A DNA stretch of 64,000 bases from Burkholderiales bacterium. Lineage in GTDB: Bacteria > Pseudomonadota > Gammaproteobacteria > Burkholderiales > SG8-41. Under the pieces are notes generated by a model. It searched no databases. It had not been told where the DNA came from and saw only the letters and a list, made by a program, of their open reading frames with translations. The position numbers were made by a program, and so were the translations under genes. Within the stretch, counting starts at the first letter, position 1, and each line of letters starts with the position of its first letter. The stretch spans positions 336,086-400,085 of the forward strand of contig DATAJS010000032.1 in the NCBI GenBank assembly GCA_036262035.1, written 5' to 3'. Shown here piece by piece: positions 24,996 to 33,456 of the stretch.

Positions 24996-27409
24996 GCTCG
25001 CGCGCCCGGCAACGCGGGCAGCACGAACTCGAAAGTCGCCCCGCAATCGGCGTTGTTCACCGCACGCAGGCGGCCGGCGTGCGCCTCGATGATGGAGCGG
25101 CTGATCGAAAGGCCCAGCCCGATGCCGTCGCGCTTGGACGTGAAGAACGGATCGAAGATGCTGTCCAGCTTGTCGGCCGGCACGCCGGTGCCGCTGTCGG
25201 CGACCGTCACGCGCGCGCCCTTCGCGTCGGCTCCCGCCGTGACCGTGACGAGGCGTTGCGCCGGCGGGCGGTCCTTGACCGCGTCGAAGGCGTTGAGCAG
25301 CAGGTTGAGCACGACCTGCTGGAGCTGCACCCTGTCGCCGTTCACCCGCAGATCGTCATCGAGCTGCATCGACAGGCGCACGCCGCGCACGATCGCGTCG
25401 CTCTGCACCAGCACCGCGACTTCCCGGATGAGCGTCGAGAGCTCGAGCGGCGCCATCTCGAGCTCGCCTTTCCTGGCGAGCGAGCGCATGCGGCGTATCA
25501 CCTCCGCCGCGCGGTTGTCGTCGCTCGCGATGTCGGCGAGTATGTCGCAGACTTCGGCCACGTCGGGCTTGTCGGCCCGCATGAACTGCTGGGCGGCCCG
25601 CGCGTTGGCGAGGATGGCGGTGAGCGGCTGGTTGAGCTCGTGCGCGATCGAAGCGGCGAGCTCGCCCATGAGCGAGATGCGCGTCATGTGCGCGAGCTCG
25701 CGGCGGCTGCGCTCGAGCTCGTAGTGCTCGGTCGCGTCGACGATCGCCACCAGCACCCGCAGCCCGTCGGCGCCGCCGATCGGATGCAGCCCGACCTCCG
25801 CGATGAAGTCGCTGCCGTCCCGGCGCAGCGCGCGATGGCCGCGGCCCGCGCCCATCGCCTGCGCGAGCGGCAGCGCGAAGATGCCGTCGCGCTGCGCGGA
25901 ATAGCCCGCGGGCTCCGCGATCAGCATGTCCACCGAGGCGCCGGTCAGCTCGTCCTGGCTGTAGCCGAAGAGCTTCTCCGCGTGCGCGTTGGCGAAGCCG
26001 ATCCGGCCGGCCTCGTCCACCATGAGGATGGCGATCGGCAGCACGTCCATCGCGAGCCGCAGCGTGCGCTCCGAGGCCTTGTGCTCGCTCACGTCGGTGC
26101 ACGAGCCGATGTACCCGGTGAACGTCCCGTCGGCCGCGAAGCGCGGCGCGCCGCTCGCGATGAGCCAGCGATAACGGCCTTCCCGGTCGCGCAGGCGAAC
26201 TTCGAGCTGGTAGCGGCGCTGCGCGTCGACTGCCGCACGATAGGTGGCGGTGCAGCGATCGCGGTCGTCGGGGTGCACGCCGTCGTACCAGCCGTTGCCG
26301 AGCTCGTCCTGGAGCGAGCGCCCGGTGAAATCGAGCCAGCCCTTGTTGACGAACGTGCAGAGCCGGTCGACGTCGGTCATCCAGATCATCGTGGGCGCGG
26401 TGTCGGCGAGGAGACGGAAGCGCGCTTCGCTCTCGCGCAGCGCATCCTGCTCGCGCAGCCGCTCGGCTTCCGTGCGCCGGCGCTCCTGCAAGAACGCGGC
26501 GTACGCGAGCACGGTCACGCCGACGAAGATCAGGAAGAACTGGACGCCGCGCGCGTTCTCCTCCGGGGCGCTGGTGGTGAAAGGCCCCAGTCCGTGCGCG
26601 GCCCCCCAGATCGCGAAGAAGGCGATCGCCGCGAACGAAACGCTCGACGCGACAGGACCGAAGCGCAGCGCCGCCCACACCAGGAAGGGCAGCGGCAGGT
26701 AGAGCTGCGCCCCGGGCACGTTGAAGGCGGAAGGATGCAAGTCGAACACGACGATGCTGACCGCGAGCACGCTGCATGCGAGCGCCAACCCTTCGGCGAT
26801 GCGCGCCGGCGCCGCTGCGCGCAGCGCCGACCAGCGCAGCGTCGCGGCGGTGAGGATTAACGGCACGAGCGTGAGCGCCGCCAGCATGTTCGAGAAGAAC
26901 CGCGTGTACCAGAGCTGCCAGTAGCCTTTGTCGCCCCACGCGTTGAGCATGACGAACGCGGAGTCGAGGAACGACGAGAGGAAAGGCGCGAGCACGACCG
27001 CGCCCGCCATGAAGCAGCCGACCTCGCGCACCCCGCCGAACACGAGCACGCGCCGGCCGAGGAGATAGCGCACCGAGGCCGCGCCGATCAACGCCTCGCT
27101 CACGTTGCTCACGTACCAGCACAGCACCATGGGCGCCGGCACCCCGCCTTCGATCTCGGCGAGCAGGTGCGCGGGCAGCGCGGCGAGCAGCAGAACGGGC
27201 CACGCGCGCTCGCCGGTGAGCAGCAGCGCCGCGAGCAATACCGCGTTCGGCGGCCACAGCACCGAGATCGGATTGGGGCTGAAGGTGAGCATGAGGCCCA
27301 CCTTGGCGCCGGCGTAATAGCCGGCGAAGACCAGCAGCGCGTGCAGGGCGAGCCGCGGCAGAGGCAGCCTGTCGGCAATCGTGAGACCCGCCGTGCCCGT
27401 CGCGCTCAA
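24992..27409 (-). CDS. MASE1-PAS-PAS sensor histidine kinase, FixL-like
   Basis: 805 residues. An N-terminal MASE1-type membrane domain (about 1-300, with SPNPISVLWPPNAVLLAALL) is followed by two PAS domains (about 325-445, with WMTDVDRLCTFVNKGWLDF, and 450-570). HisKA has its phospho-acceptor His in ASIAHELNQPLTAI (about residue 590), and the ATPase domain shows LNLLLNAFDAVKD, DSGTGVP and GIGLGLSISRS. This C-terminal half is of the FixL/TodS type. PAS domains commonly sense redox or small molecules, but no haem ligand can be assigned. Transcribed with the receiver gene at 24618. Confidence 0.92.
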   Translation of the reverse strand: MSATGTAGLTIADRLPLPRLALHALLVFAGYYAGAKVGLMLTFSPNPISVLWPPNAVLLAALLLTGERAWPVLLLAALPAHLLAEIEGGVPAPMVLCWYVSNVSEALIGAASVRYLLGRRVLVFGGVREVGCFMAGAVVLAPFLSSFLDSAFVMLNAWGDKGYWQLWYTRFFSNMLAALTLVPLILTAATLRWSALRAAAPARIAEGLALACSVLAVSIVVFDLHPSAFNVPGAQLYLPLPFLVWAALRFGPVASSVSFAAIAFFAIWGAAHGLGPFTTSAPEENARGVQFFLIFVGVTVLAYAAFLQERRRTEAERLREQDALRESEARFRLLADTAPTMIWMTDVDRLCTFVNKGWLDFTGRSLQDELGNGWYDGVHPDDRDRCTATYRAAVDAQRRYQLEVRLRDREGRYRWLIASGAPRFAADGTFTGYIGSCTDVSEHKASERTLRLAMDVLPIAILMVDEAGRIGFANAHAEKLFGYSQDELTGASVDMLIAEPAGYSAQRDGIFALPLAQAMGAGRGHRALRRDGSDFIAEVGLHPIGGADGLRVLVAIVDATEHYELERSRRELAHMTRISLMGELAASIAHELNQPLTAILANARAAQQFMRADKPDVAEVCDILADIASDDNRAAEVIRRMRSLARKGELEMAPLELSTLIREVAVLVQSDAIVRGVRLSMQLDDDLRVNGDRVQLQQVVLNLLLNAFDAVKDRPPAQRLVTVTAGADAKGARVTVADSGTGVPADKLDSIFDPFFTSKRDGIGLGLSISRSIIEAHAGRLRAVNNADCGATFEFVLPALPGARA

Positions 27410-27586
27410 CGCAAGGCTCCGTTTCGTGCACCGCCGCCCTCGCGCCCCCTCGCGCGAAAGCCCGTTCGATTAGTAGCACCTCGGTCGGATAACGTCCACT
27501 GGCGCCGGGGCAGGCCTGATGTATGCCTGTGGGAACAAAGGCAAAATAATGCTGCGACGGCATCGCCGCGCGGCCCTCTTTCTTCC
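27410..27586. other. Divergent promoter region, kinase versus cyclase
   Basis: 177 bp between the divergent starts of the MASE1 kinase and the diguanylate cyclase. It must hold both promoters. I see no copy of the TTGGACC palindrome here and no clear -35/-10 pair. Confidence 0.4.
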
Positions 27587-28894
27587 ATGACCGACCGCCC
27601 TTCCGCCTCCCGGCCTCATCCCGGCGCCGAGCTCTTCCGGGCGCAGTTCGAGCGCAGCCCCGTGCCGCGCCTGCTGGGCCGCGTCTCGACGTCCGAGGTC
27701 GTCGCGGTGAACGCGGCGATGCTGCGCCTGCTCGGCCTACCCGCGGGCGAAGTGCTGGCGCGGCCCGTCGCGGACTGCGGCCTGTGGACCGATGGGGGCC
27801 ACGCCGACCGCGTCCTCGCCTCGGTGCTGCGCGGCGAGGCCGAGCGGTTCGAGAGCCGCATCGCGCGCAGCTCGGGCGGCGACTGCGACGTGGAGGTCAC
27901 GGCGTACCTGGTGCACGACGGCGGCGAGCGCTATCTCGCGGCGGAGGCGTTCGACGTGTCCGGACAGAAGGAGGCCGCGCACAAGCTGCGTCTCGCCGGC
28001 ACGGCGTTCGCGCACATGAGCGAAGGGCTCGTCGTCGTCGATGTCGACGCGTGCTTCGTGTCGGTCAATCCCGCGTTCACGCGCATGACCGGCTACACGC
28101 CGGAGGAAGCGCTCGGCCGCACGCCGCGCGAGCTGCTGCACGAGCCGAGCGGACATCACGGCGCCAATTTCTTCCGCGCCGTAGCGGACGCGGTGAACCG
28201 GACCGGCTCGTGGGCGGGCGAGATGTGGTCGCGCAAGAAGTCGGGCGAAGTGTTCCCGCAGATGGTGAGCATCGCGAGCGTGCGCGACGGCGACGGGCGC
28301 GTGGTCAATCACGTGGCGGTGCAGAACGACATCACCGCGCTCAAGGCGAAAGAGGCGCAGCTCGAGCACATCGCGCACCACGATCCGCTCACCTCGCTGC
28401 CCAACCGCAAGCTGCTCATCGACCGCTGCAACGTCGCGCTGGTGCGCGCCGCGCGCGCGCATCGCTCGTGCGCGGTGCTGTGCGTGGACCTCGACCGCTT
28501 CAAGCCGGTCAACGATCGCCACGGCCACGGCGTCGGGGACGAGCTCCTGTGCATGGTCGCGCTGCGCCTGCAGGGCTGCGTGCGTGCGAGCGACACCGTC
28601 GCGCGCATCGGCGGCGACGAGTTCGTGGTGCTGCTCGACGACATCACGCGCAGGGAAGACGCCGTGCACATCGCCGCGAAAGTGAACGCGGTGCTGTCGG
28701 CGCCGTTCGACGTGATGGGGCACGAGCTCAGGATCGCGGCGAGCGTGGGCATCGCCATCTCGCCCGAGCACGGCGCGGACACCGCGACGCTCATGCGCCA
28801 CGGCGACAAGGCGCTCTACGCCGCGAAGGATGCCGGCCGCAACCGCTACGCCGTATACGGCGAGGCCGCGGCAGCGCCGCCGGATTTCCCGTAG
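27587..28894 (+). CDS. PAS-GGDEF diguanylate cyclase
   Basis: 435 residues from ATG 27587. Two PAS-like domains (about 20-130 and 135-260; the second with NPAFTRMTGYTPEEALG and a PAC-type end) precede a GGDEF domain (about 270-430) with HHDPLTSLPNRKLLIDR and the intact signature RIGGDEFVVLLDD. The inhibitory site RASD lies five residues before GGDEF, so product feedback is likely. No EAL domain. It would make cyclic di-GMP in response to a PAS-sensed cue. Its stop TAG is supplied by a GTAGGGTGCG repeat that begins at 28891. Confidence 0.92.
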   Translation: MTDRPSASRPHPGAELFRAQFERSPVPRLLGRVSTSEVVAVNAAMLRLLGLPAGEVLARPVADCGLWTDGGHADRVLASVLRGEAERFESRIARSSGGDCDVEVTAYLVHDGGERYLAAEAFDVSGQKEAAHKLRLAGTAFAHMSEGLVVVDVDACFVSVNPAFTRMTGYTPEEALGRTPRELLHEPSGHHGANFFRAVADAVNRTGSWAGEMWSRKKSGEVFPQMVSIASVRDGDGRVVNHVAVQNDITALKAKEAQLEHIAHHDPLTSLPNRKLLIDRCNVALVRAARAHRSCAVLCVDLDRFKPVNDRHGHGVGDELLCMVALRLQGCVRASDTVARIGGDEFVVLLDDITRREDAVHIAAKVNAVLSAPFDVMGHELRIAASVGIAISPEHGADTATLMRHGDKALYAAKDAGRNRYAVYGEAAAAPPDFP

Positions 28895-29015
28895 GGTGCG
28901 CGCAAGCGCACCGAGCCCTACCACCGTTCGTCCTGAGCGTAGCGGCGTAGGGTGCGTTACCGTAGCCGACAGGCGTAACGCACCGTGCTTGTCGTAGGGT
29001 GCGCGCAAGCGCACC
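28891..29015. repeat. Cluster of three GTAGGGTGCG hairpin repeats, left side
   Basis: Three REP-like units: 28891-28912, 28947-28984 and 28994-29015. Each starts GTAGGGTGCG and ends in CGCACC, so each folds as a hairpin. The outer two are identical over 22 bp (GTAGGGTGCGCGCAAGCGCACC); the middle one has a longer loop. The mirror cluster is at 30854-30955. Confidence 0.85.
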
Positions 29016-29061
29016 GCGCCTTTGAAGTCTCAGCATGTCATGCGATGCGACGAGTCGGCGC

Positions 29062-29215
29062 CAGACCCGACCCGCCGCGCCTCCTGGTCGCCGCAACCCA
29101 CGTCCGTTCGAGCGCGAAACCCCGTTCGCGGCGGAAGGTCAACACACGACCATCCGCCACGAACGGCGCGCTCGAACGGACTGCGGCTCCAAGTCGGCGC
29201 AACGGGCCGGGTCTG
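29062..29215 (+). repeat. 154-bp palindromic MITE-like element, copy 1
   Basis: Begins CAGACCCGACCCG and ends CGGGCCGGGTCTG. Inside, GTCCGTTCGAGCGCG pairs with CGCGCTCGAACGGAC, and GGCGGAAGGTC with GACCATCCGCC, so almost the whole unit folds into one long hairpin. Copy 2 at 30654-30807 is the same length, inverted, and nearly identical by eye. No ORF of its own. Confidence 0.85.
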
Positions 29216-29311
29216 ACGCCGTGTCAACTCGTTCCATTCCTTGAACCTCGACGCGCGCTGCCGAGACCGCGTCCATCCTTGTCCAGAATCCCACGCGCCC
29301 ACTTATTGGCG

Positions 29312-29608
29312 ATGCCATCGTCTTTCAGCCGATGCCGGTTGCTCGCCTCGAAGTGGCTCTTCCCGAACCGCGCCGGCGAGGCCTACACCGACAGCGGCTT
29401 CAAGTCGATCTTCGGCAAGCTCGCCAAGCATTCGGGCGACGAAGACCACGCGCGCGTGCGCTGTCACGACGGCACGCCTGCGCGCGGCACGATGAAGCTC
29501 AGACAGGACGGCCCCCAGGCGCACGAGGTCATCGGCCATCTGACCGAGGAGATGGTCGAGTGCGTGTACGGTCGGCGGAAGACGTTTCGCGGGAGGGCTG
29601 TGGAGTGA
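29312..29608 (+). pseudogene. Tyrosine integrase, C-terminal remnant
   Basis: The frame reads WLFPNRAGEAYTDSGFKSIF ... MKLRQDGPQAHEVIGHLTEE ... VYGRRKTFRGRAVE, the end of a phage-type tyrosine recombinase catalytic domain with the final Tyr kept. The usual HDLR box is changed to CHDGTPARG, and everything upstream (core-binding domain, first catalytic Arg) is missing because the frame runs into the 154-bp repeat. It is therefore a broken gene. Its TGA overlaps the GTG of the next gene (GTGA), a coupling that survives from the original element. Confidence 0.75.
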
Positions 29609-29952
29609 GCGCGCCGCAGCGCGTTCAGCTCTCGCGCAAAAAGGGGTCGCGCATGCCGCCGAACACGGTGCCGGTGGCGGGGCCGAGCCAGCGGGACAAT
29701 ATCGTGAAGGTTGGTGCGCAGGCGCTGATCGAAGCGATCGACGGCAATCAGTACAGCTTCGTCGTGACGCCAGCGATCGCGAAAGCGGTCTACGCAGCGC
29801 ATATGTCCGAGATGCTGAAGAGCCGCCCCTGGCTGCGCGACGCGCTGAACACTGAGCGCCGCGGGAAAAACCTCGCGTGCTGGTGCGCGCTCGACGAGCC
29901 GTGTCACGCTGACGTGCTGCTTGAGCTCACGAATCGGCAGGAGTCGACGTGA
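29605..29952 (+). CDS. DUF4326-type phage/island protein, variant
   Basis: 115 residues from GTG 29605 (SAPQRVQLSRKKG). The start PQRVQLSRKKGSRMPPNTV and the end GKNLACWCALDEPCHADVLL are typical of DUF4326 proteins found in phages and islands. The usual WGNPF block is replaced by RDNIV, so the copy is diverged or decaying. The Cys/His-rich end could bind metal. Function of the family is not known to me. Coupled to the integrase remnant upstream and to the next gene by 4-bp overlaps. Confidence 0.7.
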   Translation: MSAPQRVQLSRKKGSRMPPNTVPVAGPSQRDNIVKVGAQALIEAIDGNQYSFVVTPAIAKAVYAAHMSEMLKSRPWLRDALNTERRGKNLACWCALDEPCHADVLLELTNRQEST

Positions 29953-30239
29953 GCGAGCGGCCTGCGCACATCCTCGAAGCCGCCGAGTGGGGACGCTTGA
30001 ACTTCCTCGAAGCTCGCGATGGTCGCGAGGCAACGATGCAGTTTGCTCGACGCACCTATGCCGCCTATCGGCACACGCTGCGCTACGGCTTCGGCATGCC
30101 TGGCCGGCGCGCCATCAAAGGAGACCGCCGCGGCGGCCGCGGCCTGTTCATGCGTCGCCAAATGATCGAGTCCTGCATGGTGCTGCGCTGGTACCTGCGC
30201 GCGTACAAGCCTGTAGAGCACGAGGTCGAGAGCGCATGA
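29949..30239 (+). CDS. Small hypothetical protein of the island
   Basis: 96 residues from GTG 29949, which overlaps the previous stop (GTGA). Basic and aromatic, with FARRTYAAYRHTLRYGFG and MIESCMVLRWYLRAYKPV; no known motif. Its stop overlaps the next ATG. It sits in a run of four coupled frames, which supports its being real. Confidence 0.6.
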   Translation: MSERPAHILEAAEWGRLNFLEARDGREATMQFARRTYAAYRHTLRYGFGMPGRRAIKGDRRGGRGLFMRRQMIESCMVLRWYLRAYKPVEHEVESA

Positions 30240-30445
30240 GCGACTACACGTGGACGCCGCGCCGCCTCTTCGGCTACGTCGAGTTCGTCGAGACCATGCG
30301 CGTCGAGGGTGACGATCTCGTGCTCGGCGGATACTGGCGGCACTTCGATCGACACGGCCGGCTGCTGCATGAGTCGGAGCCGGCCGATACTTTGATCTTA
30401 GAGGGCGGCGCTCATCTTAGACAGCCACGCGCGGAGCGCGCGTAA
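30236..30445 (+). CDS. Small hypothetical protein, last gene of the island
   Basis: 69 residues from ATG 30236 (MSDYTWTPRRLFGYVEFVET), overlapping the previous stop as ATGA. It contains a short beta-rich core (VEGDDLVLGGYWRHFDRHGR). No family recognised. It ends 11 bp before the tRNA-His fragment, so it marks the edge of the integrated DNA. Confidence 0.6.
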   Translation: MSDYTWTPRRLFGYVEFVETMRVEGDDLVLGGYWRHFDRHGRLLHESEPADTLILEGGAHLRQPRAERA

Positions 30446-30456
30446 CTTGTTGAATT

Positions 30457-30506
30457 TGGGGTGGCTGATGGGACTCGAACCCACGACAACCGGAATCACA
30501 ATCCGG
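30457..30506 (-). other. 3' fragment of tRNA-His, likely att site
   Basis: On the minus strand this reads from the anticodon stem (CCGGATTGTGATTCCGG, anticodon GTG) through the T-arm (GTGGGTTCGAGTCCC) to an encoded CCA end. The acceptor 5' strand, D-arm and first half are absent, so it is not a gene. A 3' tRNA half beside an integrase remnant is the usual look of one att end of an element inserted in a tRNA gene. The intact tRNA-His is not in this window. Confidence 0.85.
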
Positions 30507-30653
30507 TGTTCCAAAAGACGAGTCCGTCTGGATAGGTGTGCTGCGACACGTTGGCGCGTCCATAAGCGCCGACGAAGCCGAGTGCGTTTGCCTTGGTCAA
30601 GAGCTGAAACCAATCGGCGCAATTCCTCGCAGTACTCGGCGCGTTACAGGCGT
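30507..30653. other. Unassigned sequence between att fragment and repeat
   Basis: 147 bp with no convincing ORF, RNA or promoter. It is bounded by the tRNA-His fragment and the second 154-bp palindrome. Confidence 0.4.
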
Positions 30654-30807
30654 CAGACCCGGCCCGTTGCGCCGACTTGGAGCCGCAGTCCGTTCGAGCG
30701 CGCCGTTCGTGGCGGATGGTCGTGTGTTGACCTTCCGCCGCGAACCGGGTTTCGCGCTCGAACGGACGTGGGTTGCGGCGACCAGGAGGCGCGGCGGGTC
30801 GGGTCTG
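30654..30807 (-). repeat. 154-bp palindromic MITE-like element, copy 2 (inverted)
   Basis: Inverse copy of 29062-29215. The interior from CAGACCCG to CGGGTCTG matches with only about one visible substitution. The flanks beyond it also match in part (the GGCGC...TTTGAAG side reaching the GTAGGGTGCG unit), so the homologous block is longer than the palindrome itself. Confidence 0.85.
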
Positions 30808-30853
30808 ATGCCGCATCGTCGCACAGCACGACAGACTGAGGCTTCAAAGGCGC

Positions 30854-30955
30854 GGTGCGCTTGCGCGCACCCTACGGTCCTTCGTGGATGCGCCGCGGTG
30901 AAGGGACCCAAGAGGCGCGGTGCGTTACGCCGCGTTGCGGCCAACGCGCCCTACG
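30854..30955. repeat. GTAGGGTGCG hairpin repeats, right side, inverted
   Basis: 30854-30875 is the exact reverse complement of the 22-bp unit seen at 28891 and 28994. 30919-30955 is a longer-loop variant (GGTGCGTTACGCC ... GCGCCCTACG). With the 154-bp copies they make the two borders of the island mirror images. Confidence 0.85.
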
Positions 30956-30973
30956 CCGCGATCGCCCGAGGGG

Positions 30974-31558
30974 TTAAGCCGTCTTCTCCGCGGCGTGAGG
31001 GGCGAGGCCCGCGGTGGTATCCGCCAGCACTTCGCTGTGGCCGATCCCGAGCGTCTTGATCCAGCGCTGCTGGCCGAGCGTGAGCGCGACGAAGAAACCC
31101 AGCTCGACGAGCTCGGGCACGCTGAAGTGCTCGTGCAGCCTCGCCCACAGCGCGTCGTCCGCGATGTCGGAGTTCCAGGCGATCGCGCTGGTGTAGGTGA
31201 GCGCGGCTTTCTCGCGCTCGGTGAACCTGGTCGACGTCTCGAACTTGAGCAGCTCGTCGTACTGCTCTTCCTTCAGGCCTTTCCGCCCAGCCTGGGCGGA
31301 TCGCTGCACCCCTCAATACTCGCAGTCGATCGACTTCGAGACGTAGACGCGGCACAGCTCCTTGACGTTGTGATCGCACACGCCGTTGCGGAACGTGAGG
31401 TCCCACGCTTCGGAGAATGCGCGCAGCACGGTGGGGACGTTCGCGCGGATCGCCTGGCTCTCGGGGCGCGGCGTGCCTTCCCTGCGCGCGAGGTCGAGAT
31501 ACGCGGCGACCTCGGGATCGGTGATGGTCTTCGGATCGACGTACGGTATGCGGGGCAT
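30974..31558 (-). CDS. AhpD-like (carboxymuconolactone decarboxylase family) protein, candidate selenoprotein CxxU
   Basis: One continuous frame of 195 codons from ATG 31558, interrupted only by TGA at 31313-31315. The codons before it read I-D-C-E-Y and those after G-V-Q-R-S-A-Q-A-G. Homologous AhpD-like proteins have CxxC at this point, so TGA sits exactly where the second redox cysteine is expected: C79-E-Y-U82. The rest is normal for the family (KELCRVYVSKSID before, YDELLKFETSTRFTERE and ALTLGQQRWIKTLGIG after). A hairpin fitting the bacterial SECIS rules begins just downstream. AhpD-like proteins with Sec are known. The alternative is a single Cys-to-stop mutation giving a pseudogene. 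It lies 13 bp after asnS, probably co-transcribed. Confidence 0.72.
31282..31300 (-). promoter_or_regulatory. Putative bacterial SECIS hairpin
   Basis: In the mRNA, UCCGCCCA pairs with UGGGCGGA around the loop GGC: an 8-bp perfect stem. The loop begins 20 nt after the UGA, inside the 16-37 nt range used for bacterial SECIS elements, and its first two bases are G. SelB would need to bind it; selA/B/C/D are not in this window. Confidence 0.6.
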
Positions 31559-31571
31559 GGAATCTCCGTGG

Positions 31572-32972
<1,401 letters not shown>

Positions 32973-33045
32973 GGAAACGATGCTAGCACGGCACGGTCGC
33001 GCCGGCCTCATGACGACACGTATCACCTCGTGATACTTTTCGGTC

Positions 33046-33453
33046 ATGACGCTCAGGAAAAAGGATTACGAGACCCTGTCCGACTTCAGGTACCAGCTGC
33101 GCCGCTTCCTGCGCTTCTCCGAGGACGTCACGCACCGGGAAGGCGTGACGCCGCTCCAGTACCTGCTGCTGCTGCACATCAAGGGCTATCCCGGCCGCGA
33201 ATGGGCCACCGTCGGCGAGCTCGCCGAACGGCTGCAATCGCACCATCACGGCACGGTGGCTCTGGTGACGCGCTGCGAGAGCCTCGGCCTCGTGAAGCGC
33301 CGCACGTGCGAGGAGGATCGGCGGCGCGTCGAGGTCCATCTCACCGCGAAAGGCGAGCGCTGCGTCGAGGCGCTCGCGTCGCTGCATCGCTCGGAGCTGC
33401 TCGCCGAGCGGCTGATGCCGCAGCTCGCGGCGCTGAAGACCGGGAATTCTTAA
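33046..33453 (+). CDS. MarR-family transcriptional regulator
   Basis: 135 residues. A winged helix core ([40 protein letters not shown], then the wing [20 protein letters not shown]) matches MarR. MarR proteins bind DNA as dimers and lose binding with small ligands or oxidation; one Cys lies in the recognition helix and one in the wing. It diverges from asnS with 73 bp between. The target is unknown. Confidence 0.88.
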   Translation: MTLRKKDYETLSDFRYQLRRFLRFSEDVTHREGVTPLQYLLLLHIKGYPGREWATVGELAERLQSHHHGTVALVTRCESLGLVKRRTCEEDRRRVEVHLTAKGERCVEALASLHRSELLAERLMPQLAALKTGNS

Positions 33454-33456
33454 GCT

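Noticed and set aside
27410..27586. A seventh TTGGACC palindrome between kinase and cyclase
   Set aside because: CACCTCGGTCGGATA has only partial likeness and no dyad symmetry.
30457..30506. Functional tRNA-His gene
   Set aside because: The 5' half is missing; sequence beyond the anticodon stem does not match any tRNA.
30974..31309. Separate 3' gene for the second half of the AhpD-like protein, starting at GTG 31309
   Set aside because: It lacks the N-terminal half and has no ribosome site; the two halves are in one frame and join at a known Cys position, so a single recoded gene is more likely.
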